A stretch of 64,000 nt of DNA. Source: Ornithinibacillus scapharcae TW25 (GTDB lineage: Bacteria; Bacillota; Bacilli; Bacillales; Amphibacillaceae). Made by a program: the position numbers and the translations under genes. Position 1 is the first letter of the stretch, and the number at the start of each line of letters is the position of its first letter. The DNA lies in contig NZ_AEWH01000004.1 of NCBI RefSeq assembly GCF_000190475.1, positions 62,001 to 126,000 on the forward strand. The letters run 5' to 3'. Below are positions 1-10,003 of the stretch, piece by piece. The notes beneath the pieces were generated by a model. The model ran no database searches, was not told the origin of the DNA, and saw only the letters and a list, made by a program, of their open reading frames with translations.

Positions 1-198
1 GGCTAGGATAATATAAGGAATTTTGTATGAATTGCATTTATCCGTAAGTTTTTTTCGTGTTTGGGGACCTACATCATTTGCAATAAGTACCAGTTTCGCT
101 CTTCTTCTTTGAATGTCTTTGACAATTGTATCTTCCCCAGTTGAACATTTGCCAGCTCGAAATGCTATGCCGATAATATTTAAATAATTTCTATTCAT
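1..198 (-). CDS. ylxQ: YlxQ, L7Ae-family RNA-binding protein, 3' end cut by the window
   Basis: Only the first 66 codons are present; the rest lies beyond base 1. The start ([19 protein letters not shown]) is at 198 and overlaps the last 8 bases of the preceding ylxR gene, which suggests translational coupling. The fragment carries the L7Ae/L30e pattern: the RAGK segment, GEDTIV, the hydrophobic strand AKLVLIANDVGP and TDKCNSYKIPY. The family binds kink-turn RNA and is linked to ribosome function. The position nusA-ylxR-ylxQ (with infB expected next) is the standard Firmicutes order. Family assignment is secure; the precise cellular role is not known from the sequence. Confidence 0.9.
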   Translation of the reverse strand, partial: MNRNYLNIIGIAFRAGKCSTGEDTIVKDIQRRRAKLVLIANDVGPQTRKKLTDKCNSYKIPYIILA

Positions 199-466
199 TG
201 CGACCACTAACAAGCATCCTTAACTCATCATAGATAGAAGCATCTACTTGCGTATTTAGATGCTTAGCTAATGCTCCTGTCTTTTCAGCCTGATTGATTA
301 CGTCCAAATCTTTCGAGAGGTATGCTCCTCTACCATTCTGCTTCCCAGTAGGGTCTACAAAAACCTCTCCTTCTTTGTTACGAACAACCCGAATAAGTTC
401 TTTCTTTGGTTTCATTTCACTTGTTATGACACACTTTCGTTCTGGAGATTTACGTTTTCCAACCAT
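191..466 (-). CDS. rnpM: YlxR/RnpM, DUF448 RNA-binding protein (RNase P modulator)
   Basis: 91-residue basic protein of the YlxR family, the usual size. It opens with a basic stretch and the [17 protein letters not shown] segment, followed by the family signature GRGAYLSKD near residues 46-54, which forms a positively charged RNA-binding patch. B. subtilis YlxR has been reported to bind RNase P and was renamed RnpM. It lies 12 bases after nusA and overlaps ylxQ, so it is co-transcribed in the nusA operon. Nothing is unusual in the gene. The product family is clear; its role in this organism is inferred from B. subtilis. Confidence 0.92.
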   Translation of the reverse strand: MVGKRKSPERKCVITSEMKPKKELIRVVRNKEGEVFVDPTGKQNGRGAYLSKDLDVINQAEKTGALAKHLNTQVDASIYDELRMLVSGRNE

Positions 467-478
467 AAATACCCCTCC

Positions 479-1591
479 CTATTCGAATAAATCCTCTTCG
501 ACTTCTACATCGACACCCGTAAAATCAGTATTTTCCTGTTCCGTTAGAAGACCTTCAGAGCGGGCTTCGGTTTCACTTTTAATGTCAATCTTCCAACCAG
601 TCAACTTCGCAGCAAGTCTTGCATTTTGTCCACGCTTACCAATTGCTAGTGATAATTGATAATCAGGGACGATTACTGTGGTTGATTTTTCTTCCTCATT
701 CACCAACACACTTATAACTTTGGAAGGACTTAAGGCATTTGATACGTAGACTACTGGATCCTCAGACCATTCCACTATATCAATCTTTTCACCTTTTAAT
801 TCATTTACGATGGTTTGAACACGGCCGCCTTTTTGACCTACACAAGAACCAACCGGATCTATTTCTGGATCATCAGCATATACTGCAATTTTAGAACGGT
901 CTCCAGCCTCTCTAGCTACAGACTTGATTTCTACTATTCCATCATAAATTTCGGGTACTTCCATTTCAAATAGACGCTTCAATAGTCCTGGATGTGACCG
1001 AGAGATATAGATTTGTGGCCCTTTACTTGTATTTTCCACTTTCGTTACAAACACTTTTAAGCGATCATGTACTTGATAATCCTCTGTCGGCATTTGCTCC
1101 GCTTCTGGAAGTTTCGCCTCAATCTTTCCTAGATTAACGTAAACAAATCTTGAATCGATCCGTTGGATTATACCTGTCATAACGTCTTCCTCACGGTCAG
1201 CATATTCACTAAAGATTACGCCTCTTTCCGCTTCCCTCACTCGTTGAGTCACAACTTGCTTCGCCGCTTGTGCTGCAATTCTACCGAAGTCTTTTGGTGT
1301 AACTTCTACTTCGATAATATCTTCCACTTCATAATTTGGATCAATTTTCTTGGCTTCATCTAATGATATTTCTTGTTGACTATCTTCTACTTCTTCTACT
1401 ACTGTCTTACGCGAAAACACGCGCATTGTTCCAGCTTTTTCATCAAGTTCAACCCGTACATTAGTAGCAGATTTAAAATTCTTTTTGTATGCTGAAATTA
1501 ATGCCGCTTCTAGTGCTTCAATCAATATTTCCTTATCAATACCTTTTTCTTTACCCAAATTTTCAATTGCGTCAAACAATTGACTACTCAT
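479..1591 (-). CDS. nusA: Transcription termination/antitermination factor NusA
   Basis: 370 residues, typical of Firmicutes NusA, which lacks the C-terminal acidic repeats of E. coli NusA. Domains in order: N-terminal RNA-polymerase-binding domain (about 1-125, with [16 protein letters not shown]), S1 RNA-binding domain (about 135-200), and two KH domains (about 230-345), the first with [15 protein letters not shown] and the second with [19 protein letters not shown] short acidic tail follows. NusA slows RNA polymerase, promotes hairpin-dependent termination and RNA folding. It follows rimP by 17 bases and precedes rnpM, so it is part of the rimP-nusA-rnpM-ylxQ operon. A GGGGGA ribosome binding site lies about 10 bases before the ATG. 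Confidence 0.97.
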   Translation of the reverse strand: MSSQLFDAIENLGKEKGIDKEILIEALEAALISAYKKNFKSATNVRVELDEKAGTMRVFSRKTVVEEVEDSQQEISLDEAKKIDPNYEVEDIIEVEVTPKDFGRIAAQAAKQVVTQRVREAERGVIFSEYADREEDVMTGIIQRIDSRFVYVNLGKIEAKLPEAEQMPTEDYQVHDRLKVFVTKVENTSKGPQIYISRSHPGLLKRLFEMEVPEIYDGIVEIKSVAREAGDRSKIAVYADDPEIDPVGSCVGQKGGRVQTIVNELKGEKIDIVEWSEDPVVYVSNALSPSKVISVLVNEEEKSTTVIVPDYQLSLAIGKRGQNARLAAKLTGWKIDIKSETEARSEGLLTEQENTDFTGVDVEVEEDLFE

Positions 1592-1608
1592 TTTAAATTA
1601 ATCCCCCT

Positions 1609-2079
1609 TTATAGCACAACTGCTAATCTTGCTTTTGCAATTTTATCAAATGGAATCTCCACTTGTAGTTTTCGCGTTTTAACTTTATACTCGATTGTTG
1701 CAATATTATTAGAGAAGTCCTTAAGAATACCTTCATAGGCTTTTTCCCCATTAATAGGTTCAAATAACTTTACATACACATTTTTATTGATATGCTTTGT
1801 AAAGTCTTCTGCAGTCTTTAATGGACGTTCTACCCCTGGTGAAGAAACCTCCAGGAAATACGCTTCTTGAATTGGATCTATTTCATCTAGCTTCTCACTT
1901 AATTGTTCGGACACTTCGCCACACTCAGCTATATCAATGCCGCCCTCTTTATCGATAAAAATACGCAGAAACCAATTTTTTCCTTCTTTAACATATTCGA
2001 TATCCACTAGTTCTAGATTCTTTTCCTCTAGAATTGGCTTAACTAATTCTTCTGTTGTTTTGACAACCTGAGAGCTCAA
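1609..2079 (-). CDS. rimP: Ribosome maturation factor RimP
   Basis: 156 residues, the normal length for RimP, a cytoplasmic factor needed for 30S subunit maturation. The N-terminal alpha/beta domain carries [39 protein letters not shown] and [14 protein letters not shown], all characteristic; the C-terminal SH3-like domain follows from about residue 90. The start is a TTG at 2079 preceded by a strong AAAGGAGG site; no ATG fits the family N-terminus. It is the first gene of the rimP-nusA-rnpM-ylxQ unit. In B. subtilis polC is directly upstream, but here an RsbR-like gene and two terminator-like hairpins intervene, so rimP probably has its own promoter between 2080 and 2205, which I could not define. 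Confidence 0.95.
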   Translation of the reverse strand: MSSQVVKTTEELVKPILEEKNLELVDIEYVKEGKNWFLRIFIDKEGGIDIAECGEVSEQLSEKLDEIDPIQEAYFLEVSSPGVERPLKTAEDFTKHINKNVYVKLFEPINGEKAYEGILKDFSNNIATIEYKVKTRKLQVEIPFDKIAKARLAVVL

Positions 2080-2205
2080 AAAACTTCCTCCTTTACCTAA
2101 GCTAAAAATTCATACACTTATTATTAACTAACTGCTCTATTTTCATTTAAATGAGAATTTATGTATTGTGGATAGTATATGACTGTCCTATTCACCAATA
2201 TAAAA

Positions 2206-2228
2206 CCCTTGCCAAAACAAGGCAAGGG
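2206..2228 (-). terminator. Rho-independent terminator downstream of the RsbR-like gene
   Basis: Perfect 8-bp inverted repeat (CCCTTGCC/GGCAAGGG) with a 7-base loop, followed on the minus strand by TTTTATATT. It is the second hairpin after the RsbR-like gene and separates it from rimP. The rest of the 334-base gene-free stretch 2080-2413 holds the neighbouring hairpin at 2257-2281 and, presumably, the rimP promoter; I see no gene there. Confidence 0.75.
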
Positions 2229-2256
2229 GAGCTAGACAAAGTGAGCGATTACGAAG

Positions 2257-2281
2257 AAAGAGTGGGAGAAACCCACTCTTT
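2257..2281 (-). terminator. Terminator-like hairpin after the RsbR-like gene
   Basis: Perfect 10-bp stem AAAGAGTGGG/CCCACTCTTT with a 5-base AGAAA loop. The U-run is short on both strands because the terminal A/T pairs belong to the stem. It probably acts with the hairpin at 2206-2228 as a double terminator. Confidence 0.6.
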
Positions 2282-2413
2282 TAGTCCGATACTATCAATA
2301 CGTACTACTAAAATATACCATAAAACCTATATAGTTGCAAGACAATATCAGTGCTCACTCTAGATAATTACACTTTATTATTCTAGTATACTTCCATTTT
2401 TACTAGTTTACAT

Positions 2414-3235
2414 TTACAAATAATCTTGTAGCGCTTTTTGTAATGAAGCTTTCGTTGTTGCTTTTGCTCCAAATTCGATATCTAGTTTAATCATATTTCT
2501 TACTATTTCAGGGCGTAAACCTGTTATGACTAATTGACTACCCATCATGGTTATACCGTCTAATAGCTTGAGGAATAGTTTTATAGCTTCATTATCCATT
2601 TCTGCTATTCCTGAAAGATCCATGATTAGTGTTTGAATTCTTAATCTGCCCACTTCCAGTAATACCTTTTCTTCAATTACATTTGCTCGACTAGTATCGA
2701 TTGTTCCAATTAAAGGAAGAATACTGACATTAGGCGTAATTGGGATAATTGGCACGGATAGATTATTAACTAGCTTCCGTTGCTTTTCAATTAACTCATC
2801 CTTATATTTCGAGTAACTAATAAAGAAGCTATTCGTAAATGTATCAATTAGTTCATTATAATTACTTGTCTCTGTATAGAAAGCTGCACTATCTTTTACT
2901 TGTTTACCAGATAAAAGATCAAATTGATGTAAAAATACCCAGAAGGTCTTTCTTATAGCGCGTATCCATTCTAATTTAAAACTAAGTGTCATGGCATGTT
3001 TTGCCCACACTATTCCTTCCTTCTTGGCAAATTGTCTAACTTCTTCTTCTCTTTGGTCTACTACTAATAAAACTAGTTGATGCGCGTTATCCAATAAATT
3101 GATATTCCCAATCAAGTGAATCTCTTTAATTTTGTCCCTTACATTAACCGCTTCACTTAGCAATTTTTCTTCAAAGATGTTTCTATTCAATATTAAAAAG
3201 TTATGTAAGTCTTCTGTTTGTATGAAGTTAGTCAC
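2414..3235 (-). CDS. RsbR-like stressosome protein (globin-like sensor plus STAS domain)
   Basis: 273 residues. Residues 1-150 resemble the RsbR N-terminal non-haem globin sensor domain; a linker leads to a STAS domain (about 165-273) with the RsbR pattern ILPLIGTIDTSRA, LIMDLSGIAEMDN and LVITGLRPEIVRNMI. RsbR paralogues form stressosomes with RsbS and release the kinase RsbT to activate SigB. Thr181 in the IDTSR motif matches B. subtilis RsbRA Thr171; the residue 34 places later, matching Thr205, is Asn215. No rsbS, rsbT or sigB is nearby. The gene starts with GTG after AAGGAAGTGA and has its own promoter and terminators, so it is a monocistronic insertion between polC and rimP. Signal sensed and target are unknown. 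Confidence 0.82.
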   Translation of the reverse strand: MTNFIQTEDLHNFLILNRNIFEEKLLSEAVNVRDKIKEIHLIGNINLLDNAHQLVLLVVDQREEEVRQFAKKEGIVWAKHAMTLSFKLEWIRAIRKTFWVFLHQFDLLSGKQVKDSAAFYTETSNYNELIDTFTNSFFISYSKYKDELIEKQRKLVNNLSVPIIPITPNVSILPLIGTIDTSRANVIEEKVLLEVGRLRIQTLIMDLSGIAEMDNEAIKLFLKLLDGITMMGSQLVITGLRPEIVRNMIKLDIEFGAKATTKASLQKALQDYL

Positions 3236-3291
3236 CAGATCACTTCCTTAGGTTTGGTAGGTACATATAATAATAAAATAATTTCGAATTT

Positions 3292-3321
3292 ATTATACAT
3301 ACATTTGTTATGGTTTATCAA
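3292..3321 (-). promoter_or_regulatory. SigA-type promoter of the RsbR-like gene
   Basis: On the minus strand, TTGATA (3316-3321) and a perfect TATAAT (3292-3297) are separated by 18 bases, in the 108-base gap between polC and the RsbR-like gene. No SigB-type (GTTT...GGGTAT) pattern was seen. Confidence 0.65.
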
Positions 3322-3343
3322 GTTATACCTTATGTAGTTACAG

Positions 3344-6300
3344 TTAATTAAAGAGAGGAGTCTTCCCCCTCTCTTCATATAAATTAAAATAGTGATAATT
3401 GGTTTTTTCTTCCATTCCTTCTAATGTACCGTGATTATCTAGATATTCAAGAATTGTTTTAGATATTTTACTACGTTCGCGTAAATCTTCCTTAGAAAGG
3501 AATTCTCCTTCTTCTCTAGCTTTTACGATATTGATTGCAGCATTAGTACCAAGACCTTCAACAGCATTAAATGGCGGAATTAATGTATTGCCCTCCACGA
3601 TGAACTCAGATGCTTTGGATTTGTACAAATCCACTTTTTGGAATGAGAATCCACGCTCACACATTTCGAGTGCAACCTCTAATACAGTTAATAAACTCTT
3701 CTCTTTAGGAGCAGCGTCATTCCCCTTTGCATTAATTTCTTCAATACGCTTACGTATGGCTTCAGACCCTTTCACCATCGTATCTAAATCAAAATCACTT
3801 GCACGTACACTAAAATACGCCGCATAAAAATATAATGGATAATGCACTTTAAAGTAAGCAATACGAACGGCCATTAAAACATATGCAGCTGCGTGAGCTT
3901 TCGGGAACATATACTTAATCTTTTTACAAGATTCAACATACCAATCCGGTACATTATGCTTTTTCATTTCTTCAATCCAATCGTCTTGTAGACCTTTACC
4001 TTTACGAACAGATTCCATAATTTTGAAGGCTAAAGATGCTTCAAGTCCCTTATGCATCAAATAAACCATGATATCATCACGACAACCGATAACCTCAGGT
4101 AGTTTACAGATACCATCATTGATTAATTCCTGCGCATTACCAAGCCATACGTCTGTCCCATGAGATAGTCCAGAGATAATGACTAATTCCGCAAAAGTAC
4201 TAGGTTTTGTATCCTCTAACATTTGCCTTACAAACTTAGTTCCAAATTCCGGAACACCTAACGTACCAGTTTTACTTAATATCTGATCCGGTGTTACTCC
4301 TAGTGACTCTGTCCCCGAGAAGATTTTCATTACTTCTTTATCATCTGTAGGGATTGTTTTAGGATCGATACCACTTAAGTCCTGTAGCATACGAATAACG
4401 GTCGGATCATCGTGTCCCAGTATATCCAGCTTCAGTAAGTTATCATGGATAGAATGGAAATCAAAGTGAGTAGTTTTCCATTCACTCTTCCGGTCATCCG
4501 CTGGAAATTGAATTGGTGTAAAATCATAGATTTCCATATAATCTGGTACTACGATGATTCCCCCTGGGTGCTGTCCAGTTGTTCTCTTAACACCGGTACA
4601 ACCTTTTACTAACCGGTCCACTTCAGCATTTTTAAAAACTAAGTTCTTATCAGAAGCATACCCCTTCACATAACCATATGCTGTTTTTTCAGCGATTGTA
4701 CCAATGGTACCCGCACGATAAACATAATCCTCACCAAATAATACCTTCGTATAATTGTGTGCGGTTGGTTGGTATTCTCCGGAGAAGTTTAAGTCTATAT
4801 CTGGAACTTTGTCCCCTTTAAAACCTAAAAATGTTTCAAACGGAATGTCTTGCCCATCTTTATTAAGCGCTGTACCACAGTTTGGACAATCCTTATCGGC
4901 TAAATCGAAGCCACTAGCAACACTACCATCAGTAATAAATTCATTATAGTGACAACTAGGACATACATAATGCGGTGGTAATGGATTTACCTCGGTGATC
5001 TCTGTCATGGTTGCCACGAAAGATGAACCAACCGATCCCCTTGAACCAACTAAATATCCATCATCTAATGATTTTTTAACTAGTTTATGAGAGATAAGAT
5101 AAATAACAGAAAACCCATTACTAATAATACTATCAAGTTCTTTTTCTAAACGGTCTGTTACTATTTTAGGAATTGGTTCACCATAAATGAATTTGGCGCG
5201 AGTATAGCATAAATTTCTTATCTCATCGTCTGCCCCTTCAATCTTCGGTGTATATAGGTCATCTTTTACAGGCGATATATCATCAATTTCTTCAGCTAAT
5301 GATTGAGTGTTAGTAATTACAATTTCTTTTGCTTTTTTATCTCCTAGGAAACTAAAACATTCTAACATTTCATTCGTAGTTCTAAACGGCGTATCTGGTA
5401 ATGAAACACGGTTTAATGGATTACCAGCCTGGGAGGCAATTAGGATTTGGCGGTACATTTTTTCATGTTCATCAATGTAATGCACATTTCCTGACGCGAT
5501 TACCTTCTTATCCATTTTCTGTCCTAGCTCTACTATTTTCCTTATAATATCTAAAATCTGTGCTTCATTTTGAACGAGTTCTTTCTCAACTAAATGCGTA
5601 TAGTTCCTTGGCGGTTGGACTTCGATATAATCGTAGAACTCTGCAACTCTTTCTGCTTCCTCCGCCGATTTCTGCATCATCGTTTCGAATACTTCCCCAT
5701 TGTCACAGGCAGTTCCTACCAAGATACCGGTACGATTCTTTTGTAAAACGGACCTAGGTATACGTGGCACACGATAGAAATAGTCTATATGGGCATAGGA
5801 AACTAGTTTATAGAGATTTTTTAAACCTTCTTGTGTTTGAGCAATCAACGTACAGTGGAATGGTCTAGAACGCTGATAGGCATTCCCTTCACCCATATGG
5901 TTATTTAACTGATTATGGTTTGTGATTTCTCTCTCCAAAACCCGCTTGACCAATTTCCATAATAAATAACCTGTTGCCTCTGCATCATATATCGCACGGT
6001 GATGCTGTGTTAACTCGATATCTAGATGCTTACAAAGCGTATTTAATCGATGATTTTTTAGCTCTGGAAGCAAGAAACGTGCTAATTCCAACGTATCGAC
6101 AACTGGATTTTCAACCTTTTCATAGCCAATTTTTTGATAACCTTGATTTAAGAATCCGATGTCAAAGCTTGCATTATGTGCTACAAAGACGCTATCTCCA
6201 CTCCAAGAATGAAAATCCTTTAGTACTTCTTCGATATCTGGTGCATCCTTCACCATTTCATCCGTTATCCCAGTCAAATCGATTGTCGTTTGGGATAAGG

Positions 6301-7672
6301 GGTGATGTGGATTAGCAAATGCCTCAAAGCGATCGACAATTTCTCCTTGATGAATTTTGACAGCCGCGAGCTCGATAATGGTATCATAAACTGCAGAAAG
6401 ACCAGTTGTTTCTACGTCAAACACGACATAGGTAGCATCATTTAAATCGATATCTGCTTCATTATAGGCAATAGGAACACCATCATCTACTAGATTAGCT
6501 TCTACACCATATAAAATCTTAATGCCATTTTTCTTCCCTGCACTATATGCTTCTGGAAATCCTTGTACACCACCATGGTCCGTTATCGCTACTGCTTTAT
6601 GTCCCCATTTTGCAGCTTGTTCCACCAGTCTGGCTGGTGTAATAACAGCATCTAATTGACTCATAGTCGTATGAGCATGAAATTCTACTCGTTTTTCGCC
6701 TTCAGGTGCCGTGTCCTGACGGCTAGCAACTTGTACTTCATGCATATCATTGGCCATCATTGCCAATTCATTTGAGTACATGTCGGTTTGTATACTACCT
6801 CTAGCTTTAATCCACATACCTTTTTTCAGTTGTTCAAACTTCAAGGCATCCTCGTCGCCTCTTGAGAACATCTTTATCTGAAGTGAATCCGTATAGTCTG
6901 TAGCTTTAGCAATTAGTAGACTTCTACCAGATCGAAGCTTACGAATTTCGACATCGAAAACATAACCCTGTACCGTAATTCTCTTCTCTTCTTCTTGAAT
7001 TTCCTGCATCTGAACAACGTCATCCTGAATTTTATATCCAATTGCAAAAGGCTGATTTTCTTCAACTGAGCGGTCTTTATCACGTTTTTCCTTATCTTGA
7101 ATAGTCTTAAGAATTATTTTTTGATCTTCTAAAGCTTTTTGTTCTCGAAATTTTTCAATCTCTTCCATTTGTGTTTTAACATCTACTGTTAAGGTATAGG
7201 ATGGCGCTCCCACTTTTTTACAAAATTCTCTAAAAGTTTCGTCCAGTCTTTTCTTTAACGCATGTCCTTCTGCTTCATTCCTAGCTGTTAACATAATCTT
7301 ATTACCGTTAACTTTAGGTTTTTGATTAAATACTAAATCGCGATAGGCTGGAGAAATGTCTGAAGTTAGTTGTAAGAAGAGATGCCAATAATCGACAATT
7401 AATTCTTCTGTACATTGATTATCTTGTGTGTAAAGCGTTAAATCAGCTGTAGCAATTTGTTGAAAGGATTGCTTTAATCTAGTGATGAACTCTTGATATA
7501 CAGCTGTTGGTAATATATTTTTTATATCAACATGAAAGTGCCAAAGCTTTTGAGCCTTATAGATATCGAGCTTTGATAAAGCACTCTCTTCAAAATATTG
7601 ACTTACATATTCTTCAGGCATTTCTATTTGTTGAAGCAATAACTTCATTTTTTCTATTTTAGATATATCCAT
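3344..7672 (-). CDS. polC: DNA polymerase III PolC-type alpha subunit
   Basis: 1442 residues, close to the length of B. subtilis PolC. Order: N-terminal domain, OB fold (about 225-315), PHP domain opening with [13 protein letters not shown], an inserted DEDD 3'-5' exonuclease ([36 protein letters not shown]), then the polymerase core with a zinc module ([17 protein letters not shown]) and the catalytic [13 protein letters not shown]. It is the main replicative polymerase of low-GC Gram-positives. A longer reading from 7690 is possible, but the ATG at 7672 has AGGGGG 8 bases upstream and gives the family-like [10 protein letters not shown] start. proS, which precedes polC in B. subtilis, is absent, and a terminator and promoter separate polC from rasP. 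Confidence 0.97.
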   Translation of the reverse strand: MDISKIEKMKLLLQQIEMPEEYVSQYFEESALSKLDIYKAQKLWHFHVDIKNILPTAVYQEFITRLKQSFQQIATADLTLYTQDNQCTEELIVDYWHLFLQLTSDISPAYRDLVFNQKPKVNGNKIMLTARNEAEGHALKKRLDETFREFCKKVGAPSYTLTVDVKTQMEEIEKFREQKALEDQKIILKTIQDKEKRDKDRSVEENQPFAIGYKIQDDVVQMQEIQEEEKRITVQGYVFDVEIRKLRSGRSLLIAKATDYTDSLQIKMFSRGDEDALKFEQLKKGMWIKARGSIQTDMYSNELAMMANDMHEVQVASRQDTAPEGEKRVEFHAHTTMSQLDAVITPARLVEQAAKWGHKAVAITDHGGVQGFPEAYSAGKKNGIKILYGVEANLVDDGVPIAYNEADIDLNDATYVVFDVETTGLSAVYDTIIELAAVKIHQGEIVDRFEAFANPHHPLSQTTIDLTGITDEMVKDAPDIEEVLKDFHSWSGDSVFVAHNASFDIGFLNQGYQKIGYEKVENPVVDTLELARFLLPELKNHRLNTLCKHLDIELTQHHRAIYDAEATGYLLWKLVKRVLEREITNHNQLNNHMGEGNAYQRSRPFHCTLIAQTQEGLKNLYKLVSYAHIDYFYRVPRIPRSVLQKNRTGILVGTACDNGEVFETMMQKSAEEAERVAEFYDYIEVQPPRNYTHLVEKELVQNEAQILDIIRKIVELGQKMDKKVIASGNVHYIDEHEKMYRQILIASQAGNPLNRVSLPDTPFRTTNEMLECFSFLGDKKAKEIVITNTQSLAEEIDDISPVKDDLYTPKIEGADDEIRNLCYTRAKFIYGEPIPKIVTDRLEKELDSIISNGFSVIYLISHKLVKKSLDDGYLVGSRGSVGSSFVATMTEITEVNPLPPHYVCPSCHYNEFITDGSVASGFDLADKDCPNCGTALNKDGQDIPFETFLGFKGDKVPDIDLNFSGEYQPTAHNYTKVLFGEDYVYRAGTIGTIAEKTAYGYVKGYASDKNLVFKNAEVDRLVKGCTGVKRTTGQHPGGIIVVPDYMEIYDFTPIQFPADDRKSEWKTTHFDFHSIHDNLLKLDILGHDDPTVIRMLQDLSGIDPKTIPTDDKEVMKIFSGTESLGVTPDQILSKTGTLGVPEFGTKFVRQMLEDTKPSTFAELVIISGLSHGTDVWLGNAQELINDGICKLPEVIGCRDDIMVYLMHKGLEASLAFKIMESVRKGKGLQDDWIEEMKKHNVPDWYVESCKKIKYMFPKAHAAAYVLMAVRIAYFKVHYPLYFYAAYFSVRASDFDLDTMVKGSEAIRKRIEEINAKGNDAAPKEKSLLTVLEVALEMCERGFSFQKVDLYKSKASEFIVEGNTLIPPFNAVEGLGTNAAINIVKAREEGEFLSKEDLRERSKISKTILEYLDNHGTLEGMEEKTNYHYFNLYEERGKTPLFN

Positions 7673-7718
7673 TTTCAATTCCCCCTGCATAAATCCCCGT
7701 CAAATGAGAGGAGAAATT

Positions 7719-7747
7719 TTTCTAGTAAAAGGTATAAAAGTTTTCAA
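7719..7747 (-). promoter_or_regulatory. Probable SigA-type promoter of polC
   Basis: TTGAAA (7742-7747) and TAGAAA (7719-7724) with a 17-base spacer on the minus strand, just downstream of the terminator at 7771-7798 and about 45 bases before the polC start. The -10 match is weak (4 of 6). Confidence 0.4.
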
Positions 7748-7770
7748 GACTTCTCCGTGAAATAATGGAA

Positions 7771-7798
7771 ACCCTTGTCATGAATTAAAGACAAGGGT
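7771..7798 (-). terminator. Terminator-like hairpin after rasP
   Basis: Perfect 9-bp inverted repeat ACCCTTGTC/GACAAGGGT with a 10-base loop, followed on the minus strand by TTCCATTATTT. It ends the uppS-cdsA-rasP unit about 80 bases after the rasP stop. The stem closely resembles the one at 2206-2228 on the other side of polC. Confidence 0.6.
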
Positions 7799-7879
7799 CC
7801 CGAAAATTACTTCATACTATAATTAATAGTACTAAGTTTAGTATATCGTTACAAGTTTTTTAGTTGGTAATTATTCCTT

Positions 7880-9142
7880 TTATAGGAATAAACGTTGAAT
7901 ATCGTTCCAAGTAACAATAATCATTAATAGCATTAGCAGTGCAAAACCAACGAAGTGGAAGATTCCTTCTTTTTCGGGTTCCATAGGTTTTCCGCGTAAG
8001 ACCTCAATACCTACGAATAATAGTCTTCCACCGTCTAGTGCTGGTAAAGGAACTAGGTTAACTACCCCAAGATTAATACTAAGGATTGCTGTCCACATTA
8101 AGAAATTCATAAAACCAGTTTGTACAACTTGGTCTGTTGCATCATAAATTCCAACCGGTCCAGACAACATATCCAGACCTAATTGGCCAGTTACTAGCAT
8201 TGCTAAGTTCGTCAATATCATCGATGTTGTTTCATATGTTTTAACTGCACCATATTTAAAAGATCCCCAAAATGTTTTTTCCGATGCCTGCAAAACACCA
8301 ATTTGTCCGTAAGAACCCTCTTGACCTTCGAAAGGAACTTCTTTAGGAACTACTGTTAATTCTATCGTCTCTTCCCCACGTAAAACTGTCATAGTCAATT
8401 CTTCTCCTGGATTATCACGTACAATGCTGGTGAATTCTCCCCAGGTAGATATGGACTTATCATCTACTTGAATGACTTCATCATTGGGCTGGAAACCAGC
8501 TTCCGCAGCCGGGCCATTTTCGACGATCTCACTGACTCTCGCTTCTTCTACTGGTACACCTTGTACAACACCAATTATAATAAAGATTAGAATAGCCAAT
8601 AAGAAATTCATCATTGGTCCAGCAAATAGCTGCATTGCTCTTTTTCCGGGTGATTTAGAAGCGAATTGTCTGTCATATGGTGCAATTAGAGTTTCTTTCT
8701 CATCCATCACGAATAAAGCACGACGGTCCACCTCAAAGCGTAAGCGTTCCTCTTCTTCTACTTCATAACCTTCAATGATTAATTCATGGTCCAGATCTGC
8801 CTTTTCTACTTCAATCACACGGGCATTTGGGTGTTTTGATTTATTGTTAACGATAATCTTATTCACTTTACCTTCATCATTAAACTCTAAACCAATATGA
8901 TGACCTGGTTTTAAGTCAATTATCTCAGGATCTTCCCCCGCCACTCGTACATAACCACCAATAGGTAGTAGTCTTATAGTATAAAGGGTGTCATTCTTCG
9001 TAAAAGCGAATATCTTCGGACCCATCCCAATGGCAAACTCTCTAGCTAACATTCCAGCGCGTTTAGCAAAAATAAGATGTCCTAATTCGTGAACGAATAC
9101 TAATAACCCAAACATAAATATAAAAGCAATAACTGTCGTCAA
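7880..9142 (-). CDS. rasP: RasP, Site-2 intramembrane metalloprotease (RseP family)
   Basis: 420 residues. The first membrane segment carries the zinc-binding HELGH in LLVFVHELGHLIFAKRAG; FAIGMGPKIF and RLLPIGGYVRVAGEDPE follow. A PDZ domain lies at about 195-275, and a C-terminal membrane region holds VNLVPLPALDGGR, the third zinc ligand motif. RasP cleaves anti-sigma factors such as RsiW and remnant signal peptides within the membrane. I chose the TTG at 9142, giving MTTVIAFIF, which matches B. subtilis and lies 8 bases from AAGGAAGG; a GTG at 9151 would abut the ribosome binding site. dxr, which lies between cdsA and rasP in B. subtilis, is missing; only 45 bases separate the two genes. 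Confidence 0.95.
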   Translation of the reverse strand: MTTVIAFIFMFGLLVFVHELGHLIFAKRAGMLAREFAIGMGPKIFAFTKNDTLYTIRLLPIGGYVRVAGEDPEIIDLKPGHHIGLEFNDEGKVNKIIVNNKSKHPNARVIEVEKADLDHELIIEGYEVEEEERLRFEVDRRALFVMDEKETLIAPYDRQFASKSPGKRAMQLFAGPMMNFLLAILIFIIIGVVQGVPVEEARVSEIVENGPAAEAGFQPNDEVIQVDDKSISTWGEFTSIVRDNPGEELTMTVLRGEETIELTVVPKEVPFEGQEGSYGQIGVLQASEKTFWGSFKYGAVKTYETTSMILTNLAMLVTGQLGLDMLSGPVGIYDATDQVVQTGFMNFLMWTAILSINLGVVNLVPLPALDGGRLLFVGIEVLRGKPMEPEKEGIFHFVGFALLMLLMIIVTWNDIQRLFL

Positions 9143-9187
9143 ACATAACACCTTCCTTTATTGAAGTAGAAAAGAGTATATTATTTC

Positions 9188-9988
9188 CTAACCTACTAGT
9201 TGTAAGACTAAATGAAGTACCGGAAAAACAAATATGGCACTATCAAATCGATCTAATATCCCACCATGACCAGGTAGGATGGTTCCTGAATCCTTCACAT
9301 TATAATGACGTTTAAATGCTGATTCAACTAAGTCACCTATCTGACCAAATACGGACAATGCTATCGTCATGATGATGACAGTTAGTACACTATCTGTGAA
9401 TGGGTGAATGACATGGAAAACCACACCGACAACTGTAGCCAAAAGAATACCACCTACAGCTCCTTCGATGGTTTTATTCGGGCTAATTTCTGGCCATAGC
9501 TTGTTCTTCCCAAATGCTCGTCCCATGAAATATGCGCCTGTATCAGTCGACCAAATAATCAAGAACGCAAACAAAATTAGAGCAAGTCCATCTGCACTGT
9601 TTCTGGTTTCTAAAAGGTAATAGAAACCTAAACCAACATATAGAACAGCTAATAAGATAAATCCAACATCATCAAACGTAAACTTATTTTTCAATAATAC
9701 GGTATAGGCCAATAGCAGGAACACAAAAATTAACAGAATCTGAGTTGTATTCGTACTAAAGTGAAGAGAAGTAATCCCTTCTAACCCTGGAAATAGAATT
9801 AGCCATAAAAATAGGATAGCTATAAGACCTGGAATAGAAGTCCAAGAAACTTTATGCATCTTCAATAGTTCTATTAAACCAATTGTTGCCAACAAGTAAA
9901 TAATTACCGCAAAAGGCAATTTACCATAGATAACAAATGGTACAAATAGGATAAGTGCTACCACTCCTGTTAAAATTCGTTGCTTCAT
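9188..9988 (-). CDS. cdsA: Phosphatidate cytidylyltransferase CdsA
   Basis: 266 residues with about eight hydrophobic membrane segments. It makes CDP-diacylglycerol from phosphatidic acid and CTP, the branch point of phospholipid synthesis. The C-terminal family signature is intact: KDSGTILPGHGGILDRFDS (about residues 231-249), preceded by WPEISPNKTIEGAVGG and GQIGDLVESAFKRHY. AAGGTGATG lies before the ATG. It follows uppS by 15 bases and is followed directly by rasP, so uppS-cdsA-rasP form one unit that supplies lipid carriers and phospholipid precursors. Confidence 0.96.
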   Translation of the reverse strand: MKQRILTGVVALILFVPFVIYGKLPFAVIIYLLATIGLIELLKMHKVSWTSIPGLIAILFLWLILFPGLEGITSLHFSTNTTQILLIFVFLLLAYTVLLKNKFTFDDVGFILLAVLYVGLGFYYLLETRNSADGLALILFAFLIIWSTDTGAYFMGRAFGKNKLWPEISPNKTIEGAVGGILLATVVGVVFHVIHPFTDSVLTVIIMTIALSVFGQIGDLVESAFKRHYNVKDSGTILPGHGGILDRFDSAIFVFPVLHLVLQLVG

Positions 9989-10003
9989 TTACCATTCATC
10001 ACC

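Noticed and set aside
2151-2363. Plus-strand 70-codon open frame in the rimP upstream spacer
   Set aside because: It runs through two perfect terminator-like hairpins, has no ribosome binding site and no family resemblance.
3236-3343. A SigB-dependent promoter for the RsbR-like gene
   Set aside because: No GTTT/GGGTAT pair was found; the sequence fits SigA well.
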